From positions 1 through 45,914 of the IMG/VR virus record IMGVR_UViG_3300010400_000029: a DNA stretch of 45,914 bases. One strand, written 5' to 3'. The translations under genes were made by a program, and so were the position numbers. Shown one piece after another: positions 1 to 6,588 of the stretch (position 1 is its first letter; every line of letters starts with the position of its first letter). The DNA comes from a virus. Under the pieces are notes generated by a model. It was not told the origin of the DNA. It was given only the letters and a program-made list of their open reading frames with translations, and did no database searches.

Positions 1-235
1 AAACAAACTATCCAACTATTATCCTAGCCTGTGCTGGCCTGTGGGTAACGGATTACCCACTACCTCCCTACCCGGTAGGGAGTAGAGAGGTATACTGACC
101 GTTTTTTCGGACACATTTAATTTTTTATAATGTTGCGAAGCAACGAGAGAGAGAGATTCGGCATATTTTCCATATATGTATATGATAGTGGGGTAGGGGA
201 GTATAATAAATTATAGGGAGTCGGGGCGATTTTTG
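1..235. other. Left-terminal non-coding region with clustered hairpins
   Basis: No gene is visible here. Two perfect inverted repeats lie side by side: 41-48/53-60 (8-bp arms, 4-nt loop) and 64-72/74-82 (9-bp arms CTCCCTACC/GGTAGGGAG, 1-nt centre). A weaker one follows at 98-110, and GTTGC-GAA-GCAAC lies at 132-144. The string GGTAGGGAGTAGAGAG at 74-89 recurs in inverted orientation, with one mismatch, at 45821-45836 near the right end. A further GGGTAGGGG lies near 190-198. The region may hold an origin, protein-binding sites or terminal repeats; which of these cannot be told from the sequence. Confidence 0.6.
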
Positions 236-264
236 TTGACAGGAAACCGGAGGTATGCTATACT
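236..264 (+). promoter_or_regulatory. Strong sigma70 promoter for the first gene
   Basis: TTGACA at 236-241, a 17-nt spacer and TATACT at 259-264, with an extended -10 TG at 256-257. The match to the consensus is close to ideal. The expected start is near 271, so transcription begins just before the hairpin at 274-294 and reads into the gene at 317. Confidence 0.85.
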
Positions 265-273
265 GTTTTTTGT

Positions 274-294
274 CAGTCGGGATTAACCTGACTG
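274..294 (+). promoter_or_regulatory. 5'-terminal mRNA hairpin
   Basis: CAGTCGGG (274-281) pairs with CCTGACTG (287-294) with one G.U pair and a 5-nt ATTAA loop. It would form at the very 5' end of the transcript from the 236-264 promoter. A stabilising role against RNase attack is an inference; an operator is the alternative. Confidence 0.6.
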
Positions 295-316
295 CGAGAT
301 TTGGAGACTTACAAAA

Positions 317-661
317 ATGGCTAAGAAGGAAACTGCAACGGCGACCGCGACTGTGAAAGACTTCAGCAATGGCAAGGATGGTTCGCTCGAAGTGGAAGTT
401 CCGTATACTTACGAATACGATATTTTGGAAAATGAAGCGGAACTGCGAAACGAGTTTTCACCGACTGACTTGCTACAGCTTGGCAACGCACGAAAGAAGG
501 CTACAGCAAATTCTACGGCTCGGCAGAAGGCAGTCGCACCGTTTGCACAAGACCCTGATTCGATGCCAGCAATTCGTGAGCAGATGATTAAGTCTGCAAT
601 CAAGGCTGGAAAGTCTCGCGAGACTGCTGAAAAGTTCGTGGATTCGCTCCTGAACAGCTAG
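317..661 (+). CDS. Hypothetical protein, first left-arm gene
   Basis: 114 residues, not recognised. GGAG at 303-306 supports the ATG at 317. The N-terminus is Lys/Ala/Thr-rich, the middle acidic, and the C-terminal third (about 80-114) helical and basic. It has its own strong promoter and is closed by a terminator right after the stop, so it is a single-gene unit. Its codons (GAC, TTC, AGC, AAG, CTC) are richer in C and G than those of the long operon behind it, which suggests either a highly expressed early protein or separate origin as a moron-like cassette. Host takeover is possible by position only. Confidence 0.8.
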   Translation: MAKKETATATATVKDFSNGKDGSLEVEVPYTYEYDILENEAELRNEFSPTDLLQLGNARKKATANSTARQKAVAPFAQDPDSMPAIREQMIKSAIKAGKSRETAEKFVDSLLNS

Positions 662-681
662 TAACAAAATCGAGCAATAAA

Positions 682-719
682 AAAGGCCCGACACCTGAAT
701 ATATCAGGCTCGGGCCTTT
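682..719. terminator. Bidirectional rho-independent terminator
   Basis: A ten-bp arm AAAGGCCCGA (682-691) pairs with TCGGGCCTTT (710-719). An inner stem CCTGA/TCAGG (694-698/704-708) closes an ATATA loop. The U-tract is best on the minus strand (run of A at 679-684); on the plus strand it is only the TTT within the stem followed by a CGTCGTTTT tail. It sits between the convergent genes at 317-661 and 736-945 and serves both. Confidence 0.85.
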
Positions 720-735
720 CGTCGTTTTGGGGCGT

Positions 736-945
736 TTAGTCCTGAGACATGGCCGCGACGTTTATCAATCTTTTGAGAATCAACGGCCATCCTGAGCGGA
801 TTACAATTCGCCCCTTTTCGTTAATGTAGAATGGTTTGTGACGATAGCAGATTTTCGTAGAACCACAGGCGGGACAATGGCCGTCATGTGCTTTAGGCAT
901 ATGCCAGTGTTCACAGATTCCACATGCAATCAGTTTCACTCTCAT
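736..945 (-). CDS. Small zinc-ribbon protein
   Basis: 69 residues. Cys8/Cys11 and Cys24/Cys27 form two CxxC knuckles typical of a zinc ribbon, followed by a basic beta-rich tail. AAGGAG lies nine bases before the ATG at 945. It has its own promoter (982-1010) with a hairpin at the transcript start and ends at the shared terminator, so it is transcribed away from the main left operon. Zinc binding follows from the motif; a DNA, RNA or protein target is unknown. Codon use resembles the gene at 317-661 more than the operon at 1341 onward. Confidence 0.75.
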   Translation of the reverse strand: MRVKLIACGICEHWHMPKAHDGHCPACGSTKICYRHKPFYINEKGRIVIRSGWPLILKRLINVAAMSQD

Positions 946-959
946 TCAGCTAATCTCCT

Positions 960-976
960 TATCGCGTTATGCGATA
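960..976 (-). promoter_or_regulatory. Hairpin/operator at transcript start of the zinc-ribbon gene
   Basis: TATCGC (960-965) and GCGATA (971-976) are perfect 6-bp arms around GTTAT. The expected minus-strand start is near 975, so this is either a 5'-end hairpin just before the AAGGAG ribosome site or an operator overlapping the start. Confidence 0.55.
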
Positions 977-981
977 CGCAG

Positions 982-1010
982 ATTATATCAGACCTGTCAA
1001 TACCCCAACT
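982..1010 (-). promoter_or_regulatory. Leftward extended -10 promoter
   Basis: Read on the minus strand, a perfect TATAAT (982-987) is preceded by TGA (988-990), giving the extended -10 form TGnTATAAT. The -35 region 17 nt upstream (AGTTGG, 1005-1010) is poor. A TTGACA at 995-1000 is too close to serve as the -35. It drives the 736-945 gene. Confidence 0.6.
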
Positions 1011-1233
1011 AATACGCGCGAATATTACTAGAACCACAATTACTAGTGACACAATCACCCCCTATACCAATCTAGAGAGGGACTGTTTTGCCATTCCCAC
1101 AGGGAATATTGAGCGATCTAGATTTTGTTTTTAAATAATGGGTCCCCTTTTTAGATACTATACATATATACCTACATAATGAAGTTTTCGGTTGCTTCGC
1201 AAGTATTTAATTAAATGAAATTTTCGGAGGTGC
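988..1233. other. Divergent control region between left promoters
   Basis: No gene is credible here. Seen are two ATTACTAG direct repeats (1024-1031, 1039-1046), two TCTAGA sites (near 1070 and 1117), a perfect hairpin ATTCCC-ACA-GGGAAT (1093-1107), and TTGCTTCGCAA at 1192-1202, which is repeated inside the next promoter at 1239-1249. The region lies between a leftward promoter and a rightward one, so regulator binding sites are likely but unproven. Confidence 0.5.
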
Positions 1234-1262
1234 TTGACTTGCTTCGCAAAATCGAGTAAGAT
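1234..1262 (+). promoter_or_regulatory. Promoter of the long rightward operon
   Basis: TTGACT (1234-1239), a 17-nt spacer and TAAGAT (1257-1262). The spacer carries the small palindrome TTGC-TTC-GCAA (1239-1249). This is the only sigma70-like site seen upstream of the structural operon that begins at 1310-1341. Confidence 0.65.
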
Positions 1263-1309
1263 GTCCTCACGGGAAAGCTCCGAAAAAGACACTTTTAACA
1301 GGTTTCGTT

Positions 1310-1336
1310 ATGCCAATGATGTACTTCGTATGGTGA
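1310..1336 (+). CDS. Possible 8-codon leader peptide
   Basis: ATG at 1310 opens an 8-codon reading frame (MPMMYFVW) ending at TGA 1334-1336, four bases before the ATG of the next gene. Its first four codons (ATGCCAATGATG) are identical to the first four of that gene at 1341-1352, so the start region is duplicated. AACAGG at 1297-1302 can serve as ribosome site for the leader, while the main ATG has none. Coupled re-initiation is the likely reading. Confidence 0.4.
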   Translation: MPMMYFVW

Positions 1337-1340
1337 TATT

Positions 1341-1964
1341 ATGCCAATGATGATTGTTGATGATGCAACATTCAATGCATCATTATCTAAACTCCAGCCA
1401 AGTGCGCAAATCATTAATGAAGAAATCAAGATTATCACTTCACTTGATTTAAATGAGTTGCATATTGATAAACTTGAACAAACAATTGATCCAGTTGGTA
1501 AAGTTGTTGATATTACTAGAGGGCGCGGATTTGGTAGATTAGAAGTTCCTGAAGCTATTAGAAAACTTGCTGCTGAAGAAGCATTATTAGGAACTCCTGC
1601 AAAAGAAGTTAGCGCAGCATTTGGTGTTAGTGAATCATCTGTATCCGCATATAAGAATGGCGCGACGAGCACCGCTAGTTATAATCAACCAGATAAAGAA
1701 TTAAAGAAATCAAATGATGTAGTAGTTGGTGAAGTTACTTCGATCGCCCGCCAAAAGCTATCCTTAGCACTCGCAGAAATCACTTCAGATAAAATTAAAG
1801 ATCAGAACGTGCGGCATATTGCTGGCATCGCTAAAGATATGTCTGCGATTGTGCGTAATCTCGAACCAAACGTCCCTACTAATTTAACTCAGAATCAGGT
1901 CATTGTTTATAAGCCTCGCCAGAATGAGGAAGAAGATTTTGAAGTCATTACGGTGAACGAATGA
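1341..1964 (+). CDS. Helix-turn-helix protein, putative small terminase subunit
   Basis: 207 residues. Residues about 70-107 read as a helix-turn-helix (hydrophobic helix, GTPAKEVSAAFGVSESSVSAYK, then a polar linker). Residues about 120-180 look like an oligomerising helical region, and the tail is acidic. This order fits a phage terminase small subunit, which binds the packaging site and feeds DNA to the large subunit at 8122-9762. An operon regulator is the alternative, since it is the first gene after the promoter and far from TerL. The start at 1341 lacks its own ribosome site; ATGs at 1347 and 1350 are also possible. Confidence 0.5.
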   Translation: MPMMIVDDATFNASLSKLQPSAQIINEEIKIITSLDLNELHIDKLEQTIDPVGKVVDITRGRGFGRLEVPEAIRKLAAEEALLGTPAKEVSAAFGVSESSVSAYKNGATSTASYNQPDKELKKSNDVVVGEVTSIARQKLSLALAEITSDKIKDQNVRHIAGIAKDMSAIVRNLEPNVPTNLTQNQVIVYKPRQNEEEDFEVITVNE

Positions 1965-2119
1965 AGATCACCAAGGAATCAGTAGTTAAAGATATTCTTG
2001 AATACACTATTCCATTCTATACCAAAGAAGATGGTAATAGATATGTGAAAATCGAGAATGTGATTTCTTTAAAAGAATTCGCGGCGAGTCAAGTTAAGTT
2101 AATTGGAACTGAACCATGA
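1961..2119 (+). CDS. Small hypothetical protein
   Basis: 52 residues, starting in an ATGA overlap with the preceding stop, which implies translational coupling. Mixed charged and hydrophobic, no Cys, no membrane segment. Not recognised. It ends in another ATGA overlap with the next frame. Confidence 0.6.
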   Translation: MKITKESVVKDILEYTIPFYTKEDGNRYVKIENVISLKEFAASQVKLIGTEP

Positions 2120-2235
2120 AAGATTTAAAACTTCAATTAAAGAAACCTAAGCCAGGTAACTTTAAAATGGGTTCCATTTCTCCATCGATGCAAAAAGTCG
2201 GTCAGATGATTATGAGTAAAGGTAACAAAAAATGA
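2116..2235 (+). CDS. Tiny basic protein
   Basis: 39 residues, Lys- and Met-rich, starting in an ATGA overlap and ending in the ATGA that opens the next gene. The unbroken chain of overlaps is the main evidence that it is translated. Function unknown. Confidence 0.55.
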   Translation: MKDLKLQLKKPKPGNFKMGSISPSMQKVGQMIMSKGNKK

Positions 2236-2666
2236 TGAAGCGAATTTTAACTATTGGGTTGTTAGTTGGATTAGCTTTAGTTAATGTAGGTGAAGCCCAA
2301 CAGCCACAATTTAACGCGACCCAATATCGCGCAGGATTTAATGGTGAGGTTCTTACCGTAAGTAATGTTAGCAAAGCACTAACTTCTGCAACATATGCTC
2401 CAGTTGTTACGGGAACTCCATCTAGTCAGACTCGCGCAGATTATGCTTATATCACTGTAGAAACTGACGCAATTAGATGGTGGCCTTGTACTGGAACTAA
2501 TTGTACTATTGGTGCGCCAACTGCAACACAGGGTCATTTACAACCTTTAGGATCTTCATTCACAGTATGGGGATTTGCTAATATTCAGAATCTCAGAATG
2601 ATTAGGGTGACTACAGATGCGACTATTCAGGTTAGTTACTATCGCGTTAGCAGTAACGTGCCTTAG
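2232..2666 (+). CDS. Secreted beta-rich protein
   Basis: 144 residues. The N-terminus is a clear Sec signal peptide: a basic start, a hydrophobic core, and a likely cut after Gly-Glu-Ala near residue 22. The rest is rich in Thr/Val/Ser with alternating pattern, which suggests a beta-sandwich; two Cys lie about 85-90. The mature part recalls the small beta-sandwich appendage or decoration proteins of phages, compare 6588-6989. A signal peptide on such a protein is unusual. Starts in an ATGA overlap. Confidence 0.7.
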   Translation: MMKRILTIGLLVGLALVNVGEAQQPQFNATQYRAGFNGEVLTVSNVSKALTSATYAPVVTGTPSSQTRADYAYITVETDAIRWWPCTGTNCTIGAPTATQGHLQPLGSSFTVWGFANIQNLRMIRVTTDATIQVSYYRVSSNVP

Positions 2667-2714
2667 TTTATCTGTAGTAATGATATTATATTTAACAATC
2701 TTGATTTTTAGGTT

Positions 2715-3446
2715 ATGACCAAAACAAATAAATTCATTGTAGCGACATACGTTGTTTTATCAATCGCGTATGGCGCATCTCATGATCTAAAAAGCCAAGT
2801 TGGTTTCTCTGGTAGTTTATCTTCTGCTGGAAGTGGTTCTGGTTCTGGTGGTGCATCTGTAACTGTAGCAAATACTTGGACACAACGTCAGACATTTCAG
2901 AATGGAATTACGGTAAATCCTAATACGAGTTCTCAGCAAATTTTATTAGGGCCAGCCACAACTAGTGGATTAAAAGAAGAAGTCGCTACATTCTCTAACG
3001 CAATTCCACAAACCGTTCCCAACATGAAATTAACTGTTGGTGATGGTACTAACTTAGGTGGATTTTGGGGACGTTATTTACAGTTACAAGATTCTGCTGG
3101 TCAGCATAATGCTGGTATTATCTTTGAAGGTAATGCGCAGCCTATCATTTCAACATTTCCCCCCACAGTTAATTCAGGTTTTGGTACTTCCCCTACAATT
3201 ACAGATGTTTACGGTGGTGCATTTGCATTTACTGTTAACGTAGGAACTGGAGGTGTTGCAACATCTGGTGTATTAACAATGCCTGCAACAAACTCAGGAG
3301 GAACTTGGATTTGTTTTGTGAGTGATGAAACTTCAGCAGTTGTAACTAGACAAACTGCATCTACATCTACCACAGTTACAGTTACTGGCGCAAGCGCGTG
3401 GACAGCAGCCGATAAACTTCGTTTCATTTGCGCAGGAGCAGGATAA
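2715..3446 (+). CDS. Fibre-like protein with N-terminal hydrophobic segment
   Basis: 243 residues. Residues about 7-22 are a hydrophobic segment (signal or anchor) followed by a Ser/Gly-rich linker (about 34-48). A repetitive beta region follows with the TWTQRQTFQNGI-type phrase seen in phage tail fibres, then a Thr/Ser/Val-rich C-terminal domain. The role is probably an exposed adhesin or fibre, but the leader raises the possibility that it is exported to the host surface. A 48-bp gap precedes it. Confidence 0.6.
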   Translation: MTKTNKFIVATYVVLSIAYGASHDLKSQVGFSGSLSSAGSGSGSGGASVTVANTWTQRQTFQNGITVNPNTSSQQILLGPATTSGLKEEVATFSNAIPQTVPNMKLTVGDGTNLGGFWGRYLQLQDSAGQHNAGIIFEGNAQPIISTFPPTVNSGFGTSPTITDVYGGAFAFTVNVGTGGVATSGVLTMPATNSGGTWICFVSDETSAVVTRQTASTSTTVTVTGASAWTAADKLRFICAGAG

Positions 3447-3664
3447 TGCCTACAGCACAAGCTACAGTTACAGCTAAAACCGGACCCGCTGATCAGATGA
3501 CTGCAGTTGTTTTAGCTGCAGTTACACGAATGGATTTTCTTCCAACATCATCGTTCATGCGAATCTTTTATGGTAGTAACCAGGTTGCAGATATTGATAT
3601 GAATGGTGTTACTACTTTTACTGTCTCTATTTCAGGTGGTAATTTCACTGTCACGATCTCGTAA
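3446..3664 (+). CDS. Small beta-rich protein
   Basis: 72 residues. The ATG at 3446 lies in a TAATG overlap with the previous stop and is preferred to the upstream in-frame start at 3428. Beta-rich, ends with alternating Thr/Val/Ser; it resembles the tail of the preceding fibre-like protein in composition. No catalytic motif. Confidence 0.6.
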   Translation: MPTAQATVTAKTGPADQMTAVVLAAVTRMDFLPTSSFMRIFYGSNQVADIDMNGVTTFTVSISGGNFTVTIS

Positions 3665-3901
3665 ATGCCTAATACGGCGGTTGCAGGGATTTTATTAACT
3701 CTAGCAATTTTCGTATCGCATGTGATATTTAAACTCGGTCATCACTCGGCGCGTCTCGAAGAATTAGAGAAATGGCGCGCAAGTATACGAGATGATATGC
3801 ATGAGATATCGGATAAGTTAGAAGAAGTTAATAGATCCATGGAAAAACTGGCAACACTTATTGAAGAAAGAACAGAACGTAGAAAAGAAGTAAGGATTTA
3901 A
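3665..3901 (+). CDS. Membrane-anchored coiled-coil protein (holin- or spanin-like candidate)
   Basis: 78 residues. Residues about 4-23 form one transmembrane helix (GILLTLAIFVSHVIF) and the rest is a charged coiled coil with a basic end. N-terminal anchor plus coiled coil resembles inner-membrane spanins and some small holin-associated proteins. It abuts the previous gene and precedes a carbohydrate-active protein. A lysis role is inferred from topology only. Confidence 0.55.
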   Translation: MPNTAVAGILLTLAIFVSHVIFKLGHHSARLEELEKWRASIRDDMHEISDKLEEVNRSMEKLATLIEERTERRKEVRI

Positions 3902-3903
3902 AT

Positions 3904-5181
3904 ATGGGAGCTAAAGCAGTAATCGTAGTTGATTTAGCCGGTCAACCACTACCAAATGTAGAACCAACACTAGAAGTTAATGGGCAACGTGAAGTAATGC
4001 CATTAACTAATGCTGATGGTTATTCATTATCTACACTTCCTTGGACTGAAGGTAGTGGTTATTTAAAAATTGTAGCTGATGGTTATCTTAGTTACCTTCA
4101 ACGGTTAACTATTGATGATGAGAATCAGAACATCTTTGTTGGAACTGGTTCTACGGATCCTAATGCTGTAATTCTTCCTCCATTAAAGGCGGGTAGTTCT
4201 TTCCCTAAATATCCCACTAGAGAAGAAGTATGTAATGTCTTTAGTGGGTTTCAGGGTGTATCAATTCTTACAAAGCAATTTGGTTGGATTCCAGCATTTG
4301 GACCTGAATGTGGCGCGTTAAATGATGAGGATACTATATCATATTGCGCGCAGATGAAGGAGTTGACATTTACTCATGTGGAAATGGACATTTCTTGGCA
4401 GTATTCAGAACGCGATTTTACTTATCCTGTACCAGGTATGGACCTCGCTTATAATCTTGAAGAGGTCTGTAGACGGCTCGATTTAATTATCCGTCAAGGT
4501 ATGTTTGTTAAATTCGCCTTGGCTGGTGATGGAATGTCAGTTAATGATAATCCTCAACAGGGTCAATATAATGATCCTCAAGGTTGGACATATGGTTTTC
4601 AATGGTTAATGAATAATCTTCAAAGAATCATTGAACCTATGAAAGATTATAAAGGACATGATTTAACACGATTCATTTGTTTTGTTCCAGGTTATGATGC
4701 TGTGTTTTATGGTTGGGCACCTGCTAATGAAGTTCCTGATCTTCAACCACAACGTGTAATTGATTTTGGTAATTACTTTAGAGAAATTTTACCCAATGGT
4801 TATCTTGGTTTAGAGCATTCAACTGGTAAAATTCCTGTAGGTGAAACTGGTAGAGATTGGACAACTGGTGGACCATTAGACGCATATGATACGTTACTGA
4901 GTGAATACGATCCATTTAATCTTCACTCAGATAATACTTGGCAGATTTTAAATCGTTGTTCTGAGATTTATAATCGTCCACCTGATCAACCTGTAAATGA
5001 TGATCCAACTCGTAAATACATAATTCATCCATGTACGCGCGGACCAAGATTCTATATCATGTACGAGTTATTAACCTATCTTTGGGTTAGAGGTCGTTGC
5101 ACGATTCAAGATTGTAATGATGCTTTTGATTATTTTACGACAATGGCTCCTAGTTCAACTCTTTGTATGGTGAGACAATAA
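3904..5181 (+). CDS. Putative glycoside hydrolase/tail spike with Ig-like N-domain
   Basis: 425 residues. Residues about 1-85 look like a carboxypeptidase-regulatory/Ig-like beta domain. From about 100 to 425 the order of hydrophobic strands and helices fits a TIM-barrel glycoside hydrolase. GWAPANE (270-276) looks like the Asn-Glu acid/base site after strand 4 of clan A hydrolases, and Glu304 in GLEHS could be a second carboxylate. It lies among secreted and fibre-like proteins and just before a glycosyltransferase. It probably acts on a host polysaccharide as a virion depolymerase; a lysis enzyme is less likely. No signal peptide. Confidence 0.5.
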   Translation: MGAKAVIVVDLAGQPLPNVEPTLEVNGQREVMPLTNADGYSLSTLPWTEGSGYLKIVADGYLSYLQRLTIDDENQNIFVGTGSTDPNAVILPPLKAGSSFPKYPTREEVCNVFSGFQGVSILTKQFGWIPAFGPECGALNDEDTISYCAQMKELTFTHVEMDISWQYSERDFTYPVPGMDLAYNLEEVCRRLDLIIRQGMFVKFALAGDGMSVNDNPQQGQYNDPQGWTYGFQWLMNNLQRIIEPMKDYKGHDLTRFICFVPGYDAVFYGWAPANEVPDLQPQRVIDFGNYFREILPNGYLGLEHSTGKIPVGETGRDWTTGGPLDAYDTLLSEYDPFNLHSDNTWQILNRCSEIYNRPPDQPVNDDPTRKYIIHPCTRGPRFYIMYELLTYLWVRGRCTIQDCNDAFDYFTTMAPSSTLCMVRQ

Positions 5182-5543
5182 TGAAAAGATTTCTGTTAGC
5201 TCTTTCGTTTTTAACTATAGCTAGTTTAGGTAACGCGCAGGGTGTTACTGCAACAGCAACATGGAATATGCAGGAAACGCCAACTCTCGCGCAATCATAT
5301 GTTTATACTCTTAAATTAGATGCTGCGCAACCTTTAAATCTTACAGTCACTTGTATTGCAGTTAATAACGTAACTCAATGTTCTGTACCAGTTGCAAATT
5401 ACGTAGTTGGAAATCATACTGCAGTTTTAACCGCATCGAATAATGGTAATTCTGCATCTGCAACATTCCAAACTGGCGTAGTTCCCTCTACTCCAACTGG
5501 TGCTAAAGTAATTGTTATCATTATCGGCGATAACAATGAGTGA
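5181..5543 (+). CDS. Secreted Ig/fibronectin-like protein
   Basis: 120 residues from the ATG at 5181, which overlaps the previous stop as TAATG; the in-frame start at 5163 is less likely. Residues 1-20 are a signal peptide ending Gly-Asn-Ala. The rest is a single Thr/Val/Asn-rich beta domain with two Cys, like Ig or fibronectin III folds used for carbohydrate or surface binding. Export to the periplasm or surface of the infected cell is implied. Confidence 0.65.
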   Translation: MKRFLLALSFLTIASLGNAQGVTATATWNMQETPTLAQSYVYTLKLDAAQPLNLTVTCIAVNNVTQCSVPVANYVVGNHTAVLTASNNGNSASATFQTGVVPSTPTGAKVIVIIIGDNNE

Positions 5544-6195
5544 TGTTAAAGTTTATTGTGCAGCACCTTGTGGTAAAACTCCAGTCTGTGATTCATTTTA
5601 CGATTGTTTTTACGGATTAATTTTACCAGAAGGTAGTGTTCGTCAAAGAATTAAGGGTGGTTCAGTTCCAGCTAATTTAAATAGTATTATTAGGTTAGCT
5701 CAGGAAGGTGACTTTACTCATGTATTTATTGTAGAGGATGATTCAATGTTTCCTCCTGCTACAGTAATTAACTTACTTACACATGATAAAGATGTAGTAA
5801 CTGGATTGTGTCCTAATCGAACTTGGCCTTTTCCTGCTTATGTTTATGGAGATGCTAACGAAGAAGGATTACAATACTATAAATTACAAGACTATGATCA
5901 AGGATTAATTAGAGTTAAAGCTACTGGAATGGGTGGTATTCTAATCAAGATGTCAGTGTTCGATAAGTTAAAAAAGCCTTATTTTGTTAATACCTTTAAA
6001 GGTGAACAGGAATGGGGCCAGGATATTTACTTTCAGAAATCTCTTATCGATGCTGGCATTGAAGTTTACTGTGATACAAATGTTCCAATTTGGCACGCGA
6101 CACATTGTTCATTAGCCACGATGTATAAAGATGGTAAATGGAAAACAATGATTAAAATCGGTGAAGTAGTTCTTGACATTCCAGCATATGAGTGA
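5536..6195 (+). CDS. GT-A family glycosyltransferase-like protein
   Basis: 219 residues from the ATG at 5536, overlapping the previous stop by eight bases. Strand-helix pattern, then HVFIVEDDSMFPP with Glu67-Asp68-Asp69 as the metal-binding DxD-like motif. GMGGILIK near 131 and WGQD near 160 followed by a late His pair (187, 190) are typical of GT-A folds. It would transfer a sugar from a nucleotide sugar to a protein or glycan. Placement with secreted and depolymerase-like proteins suggests host surface or virion glycan modification; DNA modification is the other possibility. Confidence 0.65.
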   Translation: MSDVKVYCAAPCGKTPVCDSFYDCFYGLILPEGSVRQRIKGGSVPANLNSIIRLAQEGDFTHVFIVEDDSMFPPATVINLLTHDKDVVTGLCPNRTWPFPAYVYGDANEEGLQYYKLQDYDQGLIRVKATGMGGILIKMSVFDKLKKPYFVNTFKGEQEWGQDIYFQKSLIDAGIEVYCDTNVPIWHATHCSLATMYKDGKWKTMIKIGEVVLDIPAYE

Positions 6196-6198
6196 ATT

Positions 6199-6357
6199 AT
6201 GAAGAAACTAGAGATCATCGATTTGAATAAAGATTTAGAAGCATCTGCGGCGCGTTTACTTGAACTAAAAGCCGATCGCCACGTTGATGACATTCCATTA
6301 AGTGATGATTATTGGAAGGCGTTAAAGAAACATCAATCCGCTCATGGAGGAAAGTAA
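6199..6357 (+). CDS. Small charged hypothetical protein
   Basis: 52 residues, starting four bases after the previous stop. Acidic/basic helical sequence without Cys or membrane segment. Its 3' end carries GGAGG, which serves the gene that starts at 6358. Not recognised. Confidence 0.55.
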   Translation: MKKLEIIDLNKDLEASAARLLELKADRHVDDIPLSDDYWKALKKHQSAHGGK

Positions 6358-6588
6358 ATGGCTGCACGAACTGTTCAGACTGGTGATGATGTTGAATATG
6401 CTTTAGCATTTTTAGCAAAGCGACAGGGAACTACACCTGAAGAACTTTTCTTAACAATGTTAGGAAAAGTATTTCAGGAAAAGTTAAAAGAAGCCGATGA
6501 TGCACGTTATACCCAAATCACTGAATTATTAAAGAATACGAATAAGGGCGAAGCTGTTTTAAAGATTCGTGAACTTTTGGTTGGCTAA
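6358..6588 (+). CDS. Small helical protein
   Basis: 76 residues, all helical by composition, with TPEELFLTMLGKVFQEKLKEA suggesting a compact helical bundle. GGAGG at 6346-6350 supports the ATG. Overlaps the next gene by TAATG. Function unknown. Confidence 0.65.
   Translation: MAARTVQTGDDVEYALAFLAKRQGTTPEELFLTMLGKVFQEKLKEADDARYTQITELLKNTNKGEAVLKIRELLVG

Noticed and set aside
369-587. Second plus-strand frame inside the first gene
   Set aside because: No ribosome site and an odd Arg/Cys-rich product; it is open mainly because that gene is richer in G and C.
995-1000. TTGACA on the minus strand as a -35 box
   Set aside because: Only seven bases from TATAAT; spacing is impossible for sigma70.
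838-1134. Plus-strand frame across the zinc-ribbon gene and control region
   Set aside because: It opposes a gene with good start, promoter and terminator and would cross the promoter region; no ribosome site.
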